From: Strix aluco
Taxonomy: Eukaryota; Chordata; Aves; Strigiformes; Strigidae
Assembly (NCBI RefSeq): GCF_031877795.1
Contig: NC_133946.1
Coordinates: 7,911,144-7,975,143 of the forward strand
Length of the DNA: 64,000 nucleotides
Direction: 5' to 3'
Shown here: piece after piece, positions 41,291 to 51,623 of the stretch
Layout: every line of letters begins with the position of its first letter
Numbering within the stretch: position 1 is the first letter of the stretch
Notes under the pieces: generated by a model
Database searches by the model: none
The model's input: the letters and a program-made list of their open reading frames with translations, nothing else
Told to the model about the DNA's origin: nothing
Translations under genes and position numbers: made by a program

Positions 41291-44200
41291 ATAACCCAAC
41301 CCCCGGGCCAAGGCCTGGGCTAGGTAGCAACCTCATATTATTCATTTGACGAAATGTGAACTGACATAAATACCATGGCTAACTTTCAATCCGATTACCC
41401 CGTTACCTCACATCAATGCTCTCCCAGCCATCAGACTCTAGCGTCCCTCCTTTCACCAGCACAGCCAACAACTGACAACTCCTCCCTGATAAACAAGCAC
41501 CCACGCCGCCACCTCGGACCCCCACTCTTAACCCATCATCCCTGCTCAATGGCCCTTATTCGACAAGGTACTTTATTTTGTTTGTAGGAATCGGAGGACT
41601 AAACAGCACAAAAATACTGTTTTGCTGGGCCTGCAATTCAAAGCTGCCCTTTCAGAGCTGTGGAGCACTTGAGGCACTAACAATAAACATCCAAAAATAT
41701 AGGAGCGTCATATCTGTCCGTACATATGTACACATGCAATTTAATACAGTCACCGACATCTGTTATCTTTCATACTCTCCTTAACCCTTAAAAAAAAAAA
41801 AGTAAAACAATGTTTTGGGCTACTATGTCCAAAGGTCAATGTAAAGTGAACCCACATTTTACACAGCATCCTTATACTAAACTCATGTTGACAACCACTA
41901 AATTCTTTCTATTGCCCTGCACAGGAACTTGTTTTTTAAAAAGATTTTTTTTTTCCTTTAAAACTGTAAGCATTTAAAAAGCTTGGCCAAACAATCCACC
42001 AGGTGTGAGAAAAGCCTTTTCTATGCAAGCAGCTCTGTGTCAGGAAACCTACACTTTGTAATTAGATTAGCAAGCAAGGACTGAATAGCTTTGATCAAAA
42101 CATTCCCCCCCCCCCATATTGTTTATAGTGCATAACCAATAACTAAGCTTCTCTAGTCATGGTTAAAATCTTCTTAAAAATGGGAGTCCTGTGCACTTTG
42201 GAATTTAAATGAAAAGGAAAATAAAACAAAGTACACATTCTTAAAAAAATATAAGTAATTACTTGGCTGTCTTGCTTAAAGAAAGCTTTATTTGAAAATA
42301 TGTCATAAAACAGACCCTGTATGATTTAACAGCAGCTCTTCAGGAGAGCACTGCTTAAAACACATCTAAGCTAGAGACTTAGAGATGTAATTTTTGCCTT
42401 AAGGACATACTTCACAGTGAACAGGCTGGGGCAGAAGGACGACAGTCCTCTTGGCAACATGGCTGCAGCTCCAGGGGACAACCTGGATCCCTGGCGTGAG
42501 AGCTGAAAAGTCCCCAGTCCAGGAGGATGACTTTAGTTGTCTGTGGATTTTTCCATGTGGCCAGACAGTCTAGTTGTGTAGTGAAGTCAGTTCCCCAACA
42601 TAAAGACCAAGTTTGAAATGTGCTGGCTTCCTGGAGACACCAAAAGCGGGGTGAAAAGGAGCTGCAGGATGTTAGAGCACATCATCCCTACCTGCTCCTT
42701 CAAAAGAAAGGCTTACACTCACATAGATATGATGGCAAATGGAAAATAAGCCGAAACAAGGATCTTCCTAAAGCTTTCATACAAAGCCTATGTATTTTTC
42801 TTGGAAATGCAAGACTGTTTCACAGTCCTGCTCTGTCTTCCCAGAGTGCAAATACCCCAGTTTTGAATTTTGATCTCAGGCCAGCCCAGAGTCAGCCCCA
42901 TTTTGTGCTGTGGAGCCTGAAAATAGATGCAAACCCTTCTAGGAATCAACTTTCCCAAAGATAGATATCTGATTACTGGATCCTTCTGCTCAGATCGGTA
43001 CACCTGGTAAATACCATGGTTATTTCATCCTTCTTGAAACAGTCTTTTAAATATTAGGGCTAGGGCATCAGAACTGAGATCAAAAAGTCTTCTCTTTGGC
43101 TAAAGGACACTGTAGAAATAGCAGAAGATAACAAGAGGACATTCTCCCTCTCACAAACCTGGAGACACTTGCCATACACACAGCTGTCACAGACAGCAAT
43201 GAATGAAAACTTTTCCATGCTTCAGTAACTGTCCTACCCCCTCCTGCTTCTGCTATAAGCACAGCAGCAGGGAAAAGGCCCAGACATTAACTCCCCTGGT
43301 GCAGAAGTTCAGCCTCTTTGCTTAAACTGCCGCTTGAGAGAGGGTCTGACCCAAGGCAGCAATTTAGTCCTGTCTCTATGCATACCCCTTCACTGATTTT
43401 TTTTTTTTTTGTCTTCTTCTGTAGAAGCGGTAAACTTTCAGCAAAAAGGGAGAATGGACAATTTTTTGGTGTGATACCTTTAGGGAAAGCTTGAGAAAGG
43501 TTGATAGGTGAGGGAATAGACTTCCATTTAAGACCTAAGCCAGAACTATGTAAGACAGCAGAGAACTAGCCCTTATCCCAAGACATCCATGAATCTGGAG
43601 GATGCAAATGTAGCTTAAAGCTCTATTAACCTCCTCTCTCCTGACCTTTCTGGGTCTGACGAGTAACAACCAGAGTTTGGCTCCTCGAAGAGAGCCATGG
43701 CCTGTGCTAGGACAACCAGACCTTACCAGACTTCCTCAAGTCAAATTTTAAATCTGCTAAATCCCATCCAATGTCTCTAAAGACCTTTCTGGAGGTACAA
43801 GATTTGATGCTCTCCACCCTCTTACATTTTTAATGGAAAAGGAAAAACAGAGAGAAAAAAAAGGACAAAACTCATGTCATGATGAGAGCCAAAAACGTGA
43901 ATGCAACCACTAAAACATTACTTCCGTTAAGTAATTCTCATTTCTATGGGCATGACAAGAAACTTGAGAAAATCTGTTTCAGACTATGAAGATTCCATTC
44001 AAATATCCTGGCTGTCTAATTCTAAACCTCCGTCGTCTTTGATATTTCCCCCTGCAGTATCAAAACGCTCCTGACAAAGTACTGAAAAGAGACGAATACA
44101 TTCAAATTCTTCTAGGGCTTAACCCCACTGCATTGAAATTAGCATGAGTTTTGCCCCTGACTTCAGCCCTGACAGAACGAGCAACATTCTCAGGCCAAAG

Positions 44201-47200
44201 GCATGGGGAAAAGCTTTTCTACAACTTTCTTTACATGCTTCCACTTTCCTTAGTCCTAGATATTTCCGTTTGCTTTCAGAAAGCTGAAGGCATACATGGA
44301 CAGTGCATTCCACCATCTATCCATCCAATCTCCTGGCTGGTGGAAAACAAGCAAGGCACTTTTTCTTCGTCAGAAGGTAGCACAGTTCTCTGAGAAGGAA
44401 CACACTTTCTACAGGGTGGGGAAGCTCTCATGAGAAAGGTTCTGGTCTTTGTTATTTCAAGGTTTTACACGTGCAAGGGAAATCAGTTTTTCCTGGTGAT
44501 AAAATGGAACAGCCCTTCATCTCTGAACATCACCAAGCTGTGCTGCTTGCAAAGCAAAGCCCAGAAGAAGGGCAGGCCTGTTCTAGTCTCTCCAATAAGC
44601 CACATGTTTTCTAAAGAGAAGAACTCTTTGTCATGAATGGAGATCCAGTGCAAAATCTATTGGTTCTGCAGAGAGGCAGTCATCCTGAATCCAGAGACCT
44701 ACACTTGAGAATCTTGAAGAGATGTCCATGAGGCATAAGACTATGAAGCTGTTCATTCCTCAGGCATTATTGCTCCATTCTCTTTGGTTTTGTCTACCTG
44801 AAGCATCTCACATGAAAAAAAGCATCCCCAAAAGACAACAGAAATACAGTTACCTTCTTTCATCTGACTTTCCAACTTACACAAAGTAACCAGGAGCAGA
44901 GCACAGGGACCAGTGCTTACTAACTCATTTCTCATGGGACAAAACTCATCAGCCCTCTCCTTGTCAGAGCTCCAGAAATCAAACATACTCCATACCAATA
45001 GCTTTCTCTTTCTGGAAAAAAAACAAGTGTTACACCTTCTCCAAAGAAGCCTGCACATGGTTTTTTCCTCCACGGATGCACTACAGTTTGCCAGCGACCT
45101 ATAGACATGAATATAGCCATGCTTAGGGCAGGGTCTGGAAGAGAACCATGTAACTGTGAATCCATTGCCTCAGTGGACACCAGTATAATGCTTCCAGGGT
45201 GAAATCACTAAGTGCCCAGGGAATTCAATGATTAAAAAAAACCCCAGAACTCACAAATGATTTTTTTTTTTTTTTAAGAGATTCCCCCATTTCAATTGTA
45301 AGAGCATTGCAGTATCCCAGCAAGGAAATTTTGCACTTTTTTTCTTGCTAAGTAACTGTTTCAGTGTGTTTGAGTTTCTCATCTTTCCTTATCACATGGC
45401 TTTTAGTCCCACCAAAAGATCCATAGGTTAATCACTGCCAGCAGAACTTTTAGCACCTTCTCAGAGGACTCTGAGTGAAAACCACTGAGTTTTGAAGAAG
45501 ATACCTCCACACCTTCAAATCAGGAATAAGCTTGCAACTATAAGTTTGTACCAAGAAGTTGATGCCTGCATCGTCAAAGCGTTTGCACCAGGAAGACCAA
45601 TATGAATCTCCAGACAGGACGATACATCACAGTTCAGGTGACTGATTCATTAAAACTCTCTGCCGCTTACCTGGAAACCCCCATGACAGCCATCTCCCCC
45701 ACTGGATCACAACATCTGAAGGTATTTTCACCTAGAAGGAGCAAAATGAGCCTCTCAGCCCATCACTATCTTTCTGGCTGCTCGCCACCAGCACTTACAT
45801 TAGGGAAGACTTTCCATTGGGATAAGTGTTTCCCAGTACCCAGGCTCTCATCGGCATCTCACTTCCAAGCCTCTCAAACTTTTCCAGAGAGGCTTAAGCC
45901 CCAAGGAGGTGCACTGTCAGTTAGTTGGCATGGTAAAAACTGAGGGATTGAGGGCTAAAGGTCCGGCCCTTTTAAGAAAAAGTGTAGAAATAAGTGAAGG
46001 TCCTGGTTTAATCCTACAGGGTAGTTAAATACTAATTCTGTTCTTCTTCCCCCAAGAGACAGAGGCCCCTACGCACTGCTCCAGCGGGTGGAGAACAGCC
46101 TCTAAAAGACTGTGTCTGCCCTTGTGGCAGGCATCGAGGGAGTGCGTGGGCTCAGGGGTCTCAGTTTAAGGAGACAGCAAAGTGTCACGTTTGCCCAAAT
46201 CTGCCCTGGAACACATTCATTCTCCTGTTGAACTGCCCTGAGAGAGTCCTTTCCTCCAAGGAAGGTTGTTCTTTCTGTCATAGCCTGGAGAATGGGGAAC
46301 AGAACTGGAGCTTTAAGAGTGGAAAAGTAATGGGATCCTCAACTCCCAGCACTTAAAATTGCCCACTGCCTGGAGATTTCAGTGAACCAGTGAGCAGAGA
46401 AATTTGCCACTGTTATAAACAAAGGATCACCACATCAGTTTGTGGTGAGGTGGTAGGAGTAGATTTAAGACCTGATTTGAAAGACAAAAGGATTTTTAAT
46501 TCTTCATACCTACTTGAGTAAAAGGAGAGAAATAGGTATTGGAGAATATGAAGGGGAAGGTACCACGTTCTCTCATCCACCAGGCTTCATCTGCACAGTC
46601 TAACTTGGAAACTCTTAGGACAGAGACCACAGCCGAAATAAGCAGGACCTTGGCCTCCAGCATCTGAGAATCAGAACAGCCACTGCCCAATTCCCAGCTA
46701 GTTTCCACCATGCTAAATAATCATGAAATTAAGGCAACAAATAAAACACCATGCTGCATTTTGCAAATCCTGGCTCTCCAAAATGTGCAAATCTTAGCTC
46801 ATGAAAGGAGTTGTTTTTAGGGAGGTTGTGTGGTTGTTTGTTTATTAGACAGATCAGTGGAGAAGAAAGAAGAGGGATTGTTTGACCCCAGATTATTTAA
46901 AAAAAAAAAAACAAAACACAGAGGTGGAGGTTGGGGGAAGGATAAAAGGATGAAGTGGACAAAAATAATCGAATTTGGAAGAAAGGATGCAAATTAAACA
47001 GGCTTGGAAGGAGTTAGTAAAGTGCAAGCAAGACACAGAGACTAAACTAAAGTTAATTACTTTTGACATGATCAGATCATCTGGTTGCATTTCAGGCTGC
47101 GTGCACTCTAGGCTGGCCAGCATGAATGGCGAGGAAAAAGAAAGTAACTCTCCCCTCTAGGTCCCTTTGCCAAGTCTGGGCTGTGCGCTCTGTCCGAGAT

Positions 47201-47289
47201 CCCTCTTTCTTTGCGCAGAGAGAGAGGGGGGGAGAGGAGAGAGAAACACAGTTAACCACCTGTCAGGGCTGAGGACACAATAAGGCAGC
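41291..47289. other. Intergenic, no gene seen
   Basis: About 6 kb with only short, unsupported ORFs; the longest are 114 codons at 42620 and 113 codons at 45602. It contains a GC-rich imperfect inverted repeat at about 41302-41319 (CCCGGGCC, AA, GGCCTGGG) and C, T and A runs near 42106, 43399, 45261 and 46900. A 30-nt polypurine run lies at 47217-47246. No mobile element was recognised. Confidence 0.5.
47217..47246 (+). repeat. Polypurine (GA-rich) tract
   Basis: Thirty consecutive purines made mostly of GA and G runs. Polypurine tracts near promoters can bind GAGA-type factors or form triplex DNA; no function is shown here. Confidence 0.75.
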
Positions 47290-47700
47290 CCCCAAAAGAG
47301 CTTTTCATGCATGCGTAATATATTTGTTCAGCTATTCACTTAATGAAGCTGATAAATGTGATGCGAAACAATAGTCAAGTTAATCTATTTAGTAAAATGT
47401 TTTGAGACTCTCAGGCGATGTTAAGGAGGGTAGTGTGTTCGGGGACATTTTCATTTCAATGCGCTCATCTCTCCCCTCTTAGGGGGGTTTCAAGCAACCT
47501 ATGTGAATATAATTTCTTATAAATGTGTCTTTAATGGGTTTAATTCACCCTTGCCAGCTGTTTTTTTAGCTATTTTGTAAGAGCAAAACAAACGTGCCAG
47601 GCTTGGAAAGCTAGTTAAAATTAGTTTCGGTCACTGGGGCCAAGCTATATTTCCTGCAAACCATCTGCTTGATTGGCACAATAGAAGGATTTTCAAGAAA
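47290..47700. promoter_or_regulatory. Candidate proximal enhancer / conserved non-coding element
   Basis: About 400 bp of unique sequence lying just upstream of the CpG island and about 3.6 kb upstream of the DBX1 start codon. It has words such as CACTTAATGAAGC, GTTAATCTATTTAG and GTTAAAATTAGTTTC, which are homeodomain-type cores, and GCTTGATTGGC near 47668. The texture resembles a vertebrate neural conserved element. Function is inferred from position and motifs. Confidence 0.4.
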
Positions 47701-47779
47701 AGGAGGGATCTAGAAGAGCTTTGAACGAACCAACAGTTACTGTTCCTTGTGCTTGAATTCTAAAGGTGAAGCCTTAGGT

Positions 47780-48310
47780 GTCTTAATATAGCTGCGCCCC
47801 CGCAGCCTCCATTGGCGCCCCCGGCGAGGTCGAGAAGCATCGTTAGGGAGCGGGGACACGCCGGGGACGGAGCAGCCCTCCCTCCCGCCGCCGCTCCCCT
47901 CCAGAAAAGAAAAAAACAAACCAAAAACACACACAAAACCAAGAAAACAAACCCAAAACGCGCACCCACACGCTTCCTCCGCAGCTTGGCAGAACGCGAA
48001 GCCGCGGGGCGAAGGGAGCGGGGGGAGCGGTTCTCGTCTTGGGAGCGGGACGGGGGATTTTTGGCTTCCACCTGGCTGCGGGACCGGCCCGGGAAAGGCA
48101 GGTGGGGGGGCCGTGGCGGTGATTGAGACGTTCGGCCGGCGGGACCGGCGCGGCTCCGCGCCCCCGGGGAGGCGCTGGCCCGGCCCGGGCGAGCTCCTTG
48201 GTCTCCGGATTTGAAGTGCTGGCTCTCCCAATTTCATGCGGATTACCAGCCTCGGACCGGGACACACGCAGGCTTCAAGCCCTGCCCCCCCGCCCGCTCC
48301 CGGTGGTTTT
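47780..48310. promoter_or_regulatory. Upstream CpG-rich island, possible antisense promoter
   Basis: An abrupt change to GC- and CpG-rich sequence (many CGCG, CCGG and GCGC words), interrupted by an A/C-rich stretch at about 47900-47985. On the minus strand the left edge shows CCAATGG (47809-47815) and, about 20 nt downstream, TATATTAA (47783-47790), an order compatible with a leftward core promoter. CpG islands flanking developmental homeobox genes are common and may serve as promoters of antisense RNAs or as Polycomb targets. No transcript can be identified from sequence alone. Overlapping long ORFs are by-products of the GC content. Confidence 0.4.
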
Positions 48311-48359
48311 AGGGTTGGTTGGTTCCCCCCACCCCTTTTTTTTTAATGACAAAGAAAGT

Positions 48360-48720
48360 GAGTGACTTTTAAGAAATAAATTTGAAGATAACGACATTAA
48401 AATGAATGGCAGGAAGCACAAAACGGCATGAGCATAGGTCAAACGGCATTAGTCACAGGTTTTATCCTGAGACATTAGAATTCCCTTTCTCTTAAATGAT
48501 CACTGCCTTTGAAAAGAAACTTCCAAAGGAGATCACTTAAAATAAGATCCTTTCGTCCGATTTCTTGGTTTCTTATGGTCTATCTTCCCTTTCAATAGAT
48601 GTCTAGTCCCTTTTGCCGTGGTGCTTAAGGGATTCTTTATGAGTGTGCTCAGACGCATCACAAGGAACTGGGTCCACGTGTGCCCCAGCATGCGTTTGAC
48701 CCAACCTTCCAGAAAATGTC
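48360..48720. promoter_or_regulatory. Candidate conserved non-coding element between CpG islands
   Basis: Non-repetitive block between the two GC-rich stretches. It includes a repeated AAACGGCAT word (48421-48429 and 48442-48450) and an AAATGATCACT word near 48496. It is probably regulatory for DBX1, on position and texture only. Confidence 0.3.
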
Positions 48721-48849
48721 AGATCCTCTTTTTTAAACCAGAGAAATTAGCAGCAGTTGGTCTATAGTGAGGCAAAATGCCCTCAATGTATATGTAAAGA
48801 AAGGAGTAAATCATCTCAAAGGAAACGTATAATGACTGTAAAAAACTAA

Positions 48850-49260
48850 GTGTTCTCGGAGCAGCCCGGGCGGAGCTGCCTTGGGAAATGCCGGGATGGG
48901 TCGGGGGGGGCAGCGCAGGAGCGCGGCTGCAAGAGGGGCAGGGAGCAGGGGGGAGAGCCGGGGTAGGGGGGGGTAAGGGGGTGCCAGTCAATTGTTTTGT
49001 TGGGAAAGCCCTGTTTGCTTTTTCCATTCTCTACCGTCCCACTCTCTTGATAACACCTTGAGAGCAGCCATGTGTATAAACGGGCTTGAGAACCCCGGAG
49101 CGCCTCGGATGGGGGTGAGAGGAAAGCTCAACCCGGAGCAGGACGGGGCAGCCCCCCTCTTCTTCTCCTGTCCCCCCCCGACACCCGCCGCGCTGCGCGC
49201 CAGCCCCTCCCGAGCCCTTTGGGCTCTGCCCGCGCCTTCCTTCCCCTTTTTTTCTTTACC
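48850..49260. promoter_or_regulatory. Second upstream GC/CpG-rich stretch
   Basis: GC-rich with several G runs (for example 48903-48909 and 48965-48972) and CpG words, about 2.1 kb upstream of the DBX1 core promoter. It may be part of a broad CpG island domain around the gene. No promoter elements stand out. Confidence 0.35.
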
Positions 49261-49291
49261 TGCTAAGCATCAGGATTAACAAAACTGGAGA

Positions 49292-49317
49292 GGGGGGGGG
49301 GGGGGGGGGGGGGGGGG
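49292..49317 (+). repeat. Poly(G) tract, 26 bp
   Basis: Uninterrupted G run at the edge of the GC-rich stretch, about 1.8 kb upstream of the DBX1 promoter. It has G-quadruplex potential and uncertain assembly length. Confidence 0.85.
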
Positions 49318-49329
49318 ACACGGGACTCC

Positions 49330-49620
49330 AGCGAGGTTTTATTTCAAAGTGATGCTTTCAGACAGCGGATCTTCCAAGTCAACCTTCTGCAGATGCTCAT
49401 CTGCTGGAGGCCGGCGTACAGCACCGGGAAAGCTTGTCAGGATCATACAATTTCGAGGGCTGATTCCGTCCTCTCTAATAAATAACTTTTTGATTTGAAT
49501 CAAGGGAGAGGTTTAACAGACTTTCTTTCTTCCCTAATGTGATATAAATCGCAGATGCACTTTTATTGAATGGTTAAAGCATCGACATGGAGATAATCAA
49601 CACAAAACGTCCGGACAAAA
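49330..49620. promoter_or_regulatory. Candidate proximal enhancer
   Basis: Unique sequence with GATTTGAATCAA near 49492, CTAATAAATAACTT near 49477 and AGATAATCAACAC near 49592, about 1.6 kb upstream of the promoter. It resembles a conserved regulatory block. Confidence is limited without an alignment. Confidence 0.35.
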
Positions 49621-50690
49621 ACCATCGAGAGAAATAAAGCTGGTTAATAAGATTTTTGAGAAAGCTTTGTGTTAAAAAGTAAAAAGGGAAAACAGCTGAA
49701 GGTGACAGTTAGTTCATGGTTAATAGGATAAAGGCTGCATGGTTGAGCTGCACACTTCTGCTTGCAAAGGTTCAGCCCCACCAAAGGACTGAATAGGGTG
49801 CTTTTAAAACATAGGACATTTAACACATCTGCTATAGTCTTTAACAGAGAAATCAGGTAAAACCACTCTCAATAGTTGCTTTCATCACCCAGCTCCAAAG
49901 CGAATTAACTACACTTGCGCCTATTTCCATATTTGCCACCACAAACAAAACCTCTCTGCCAGAAAAAGCCCCTCTAGTTTTCTACTTTTCCGTTAGACGA
50001 TGTCATGTGCCCCTCGCACCCAAGTTAAGGGACCTGGGGCTCTGCACGGAGCTGAAGACGCCGCCAGAAATTCCGCACACGCACAGATCAAAAACCAGTT
50101 CAGGTGAACCTGGCGGCGTCGAGCCACCGCTACCGATAAAACCGAGACTAGCTCCGGCAGCTTGAGCCAGAAGGATCCAAATGCTACAACGTTGTCTTCA
50201 TTTGCACGGTCGGAGGGCAGCGAGTTCCAGTGTTTTTAATGTAGACGAGCTTAAGAGGACCGAGAGACTGAGAACCTGAGGGCGCTGCTCCGGTCCCACA
50301 AAGCTGTTCGGATCTTTTCTGCGTTCAGCGTTGGGATGTTCTCGGAGCAGAGTTCTCAGCGGCTACGACAGGGTTTACACTTCGGTCCGGTATGGGCAAG
50401 CCCCTCGCCCGAGCACACGTACACAAGACCAACACCAAGCCCGAATCTTGAAAGCAGAGCTTAACACCGCAAATTCGCTTTGTACCGGACCTTTGACGGG
50501 CAGATAGAAAAATAACCCCAACTACACGCACAAATTTTGCCGCATACTAATAGCAGGGGGCAGGACGCGCTCAAACCACGATGGGATCCGCTCCCCGAGT
50601 ATTGCCCCCCCCCCCCAACAGAGCTTAGTTCTACGTTCTCTAAATTGTATTCTCCATTCCACAAAATCCGTGCTTTTCTGAGAGCCCGCA
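49621..50690. other. DBX1 upstream flank, nothing specific
   Basis: No gene. The sequence becomes progressively more CpG-containing toward the promoter (about 50040-50450). A C run lies near 50606. The ORFs here are short and unsupported. Confidence 0.5.
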
Positions 50691-51135
50691 GATAAGTTTA
50701 TATGAATATTTATTGATTTATTTCCTAAACTCAGCAGGGGAGCGGCAAATAAATTTAGTGCTTTCTTTAAATAATTCCCTTTCTACGAGGCAAGATGTCA
50801 TTCGAAACTTTTAAATAGGCATTTAATTAGCCTGTGTGTGTTGCCTCTGAACAAAACCCTGCTGGGAGCCTTTGGAGCGCTGTATTCCAAAGAGGCGGTC
50901 AATATGCAAAATTGATGACTACACTTTCTTTGTGGCGGGGCCATTGTGCCCCGGTTGCTTATGAAGTCTAATCCAATCATAAATTGCAGCCCCGGACCAA
51001 TGGAGAAGCCCGGAGCTCGCCCTGAATGAAGCTCAAGTGGAGAACTTTGTTGAACCCCATTGTTGGGGCTGTCACTTTTGAAAGAGCCTCAGCGGGGCTG
51101 ACCACTATAAAACCCATCGTCCAGGAGGAAGGGGC
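50690..51135 (+). promoter_or_regulatory. DBX1: DBX1 promoter region
   Basis: Core elements in the right order for a + strand start: CCAAT boxes at 50973-50977 (CCAATCA) and 50997-51001 (CCAATGG), both good NF-Y matches, then TATAAAA at 51106-51112. This predicts initiation near 51135-51140, about 130 nt before the start codon. Upstream lie TTTAATTAG near 50822 (homeodomain), ATGCAAAATTGATGAC near 50903 (POU/TALE-like), CCATTGT at 50941 (SOX-like) and TTTGTGG near 50929 (RUNX-like). TATA and CCAAT boxes in one promoter suggest a focused start. The elements are seen; the factor assignments are inferred. Confidence 0.65.
51106..51112 (+). promoter_or_regulatory. DBX1: TATA box of DBX1
   Basis: TATAAAA lies 160 nt upstream of the start codon and about 105 nt downstream of the second CCAAT box. 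No ATG occurs between here and the start codon at 51266, which fits a short leader without upstream ORFs. Confidence 0.6.
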
Positions 51136-51265
51136 AGAGAGAACCCCGCCAGGCTTCCTAGCTGGATCTTATACTCCACGAGGTTTGCAAAGCAGAAAAC
51201 AAAACCAAAAGCAAACAAACAAACAATCGAGCGGCCCCAGCCCTGCTCCGCGGACGGCCCCTGCG
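51136..51265 (+). other. DBX1: Predicted DBX1 5' UTR
   Basis: The 5' end is inferred from the TATA box; the 3' end is the base before the start codon. The leader lacks ATG triplets and contains an A-rich AAAC/AAAG stretch (51192-51228). The frame of the coding sequence stays open upstream to an ATG at 51026, but that ATG precedes the TATA box and so is probably not transcribed. Confidence 0.5.
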
Positions 51266-51623
51266 ATGATGTTCCCCAGCCTCATCGCTCCGCCGGCCGT
51301 CTACCCCAGCCTCCTGCGCCCGACCCCCACCCTCACCTTGCCTCAGTCGCTGCAGTCAGCTTTTTCCAGCCATTCCAGCTTCCTGGTGGAAGATTTGATC
51401 CGGATCAGCAGACCCACCAGTTACCTGCCCAGGACTGCCCCCCCGTCCAGCATGTCCCCCCCAACCTCGGCGGCCAGGACGGACTCGGGGACGCCGGAGC
51501 TCACCAGCTCCACCACCACCTCCGCCGGCTCCAGGAGGATCTGTTCGCCACAGACTTCCAGCGGCGACTCCACTTTCCTCAAGTTTGGAGTCAACGCCAT
51601 CCTCTCCTCCGCCCCCCGAGCCG
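51266..51623 (+). CDS. DBX1: DBX1 exon 1 (coding part)
   Basis: Codes residues 1-119 plus the first base of codon 120. The first two codons are both ATG (51266 and 51269), so initiation could occur at either. The donor is GTAAGC at 51624. This exon carries the eh1-like motif and the Pro/Ser/Thr-rich linker (51-102). Confidence 0.93.

Noticed and set aside
41290-41600. C-rich stretch considered as a mitochondrial insertion (NUMT)
   Set aside because: I could not match its translation or order to any mitochondrial gene; the C-rich composition alone is not evidence.
47737-48267. 176- and 140-codon minus-strand ORFs and + strand ORFs in the CpG island
   Set aside because: Long frames occur on both strands and in several frames at once, as expected in GC-rich DNA. 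Composition is low-complexity Pro/Arg/Gly and no domain is recognisable.
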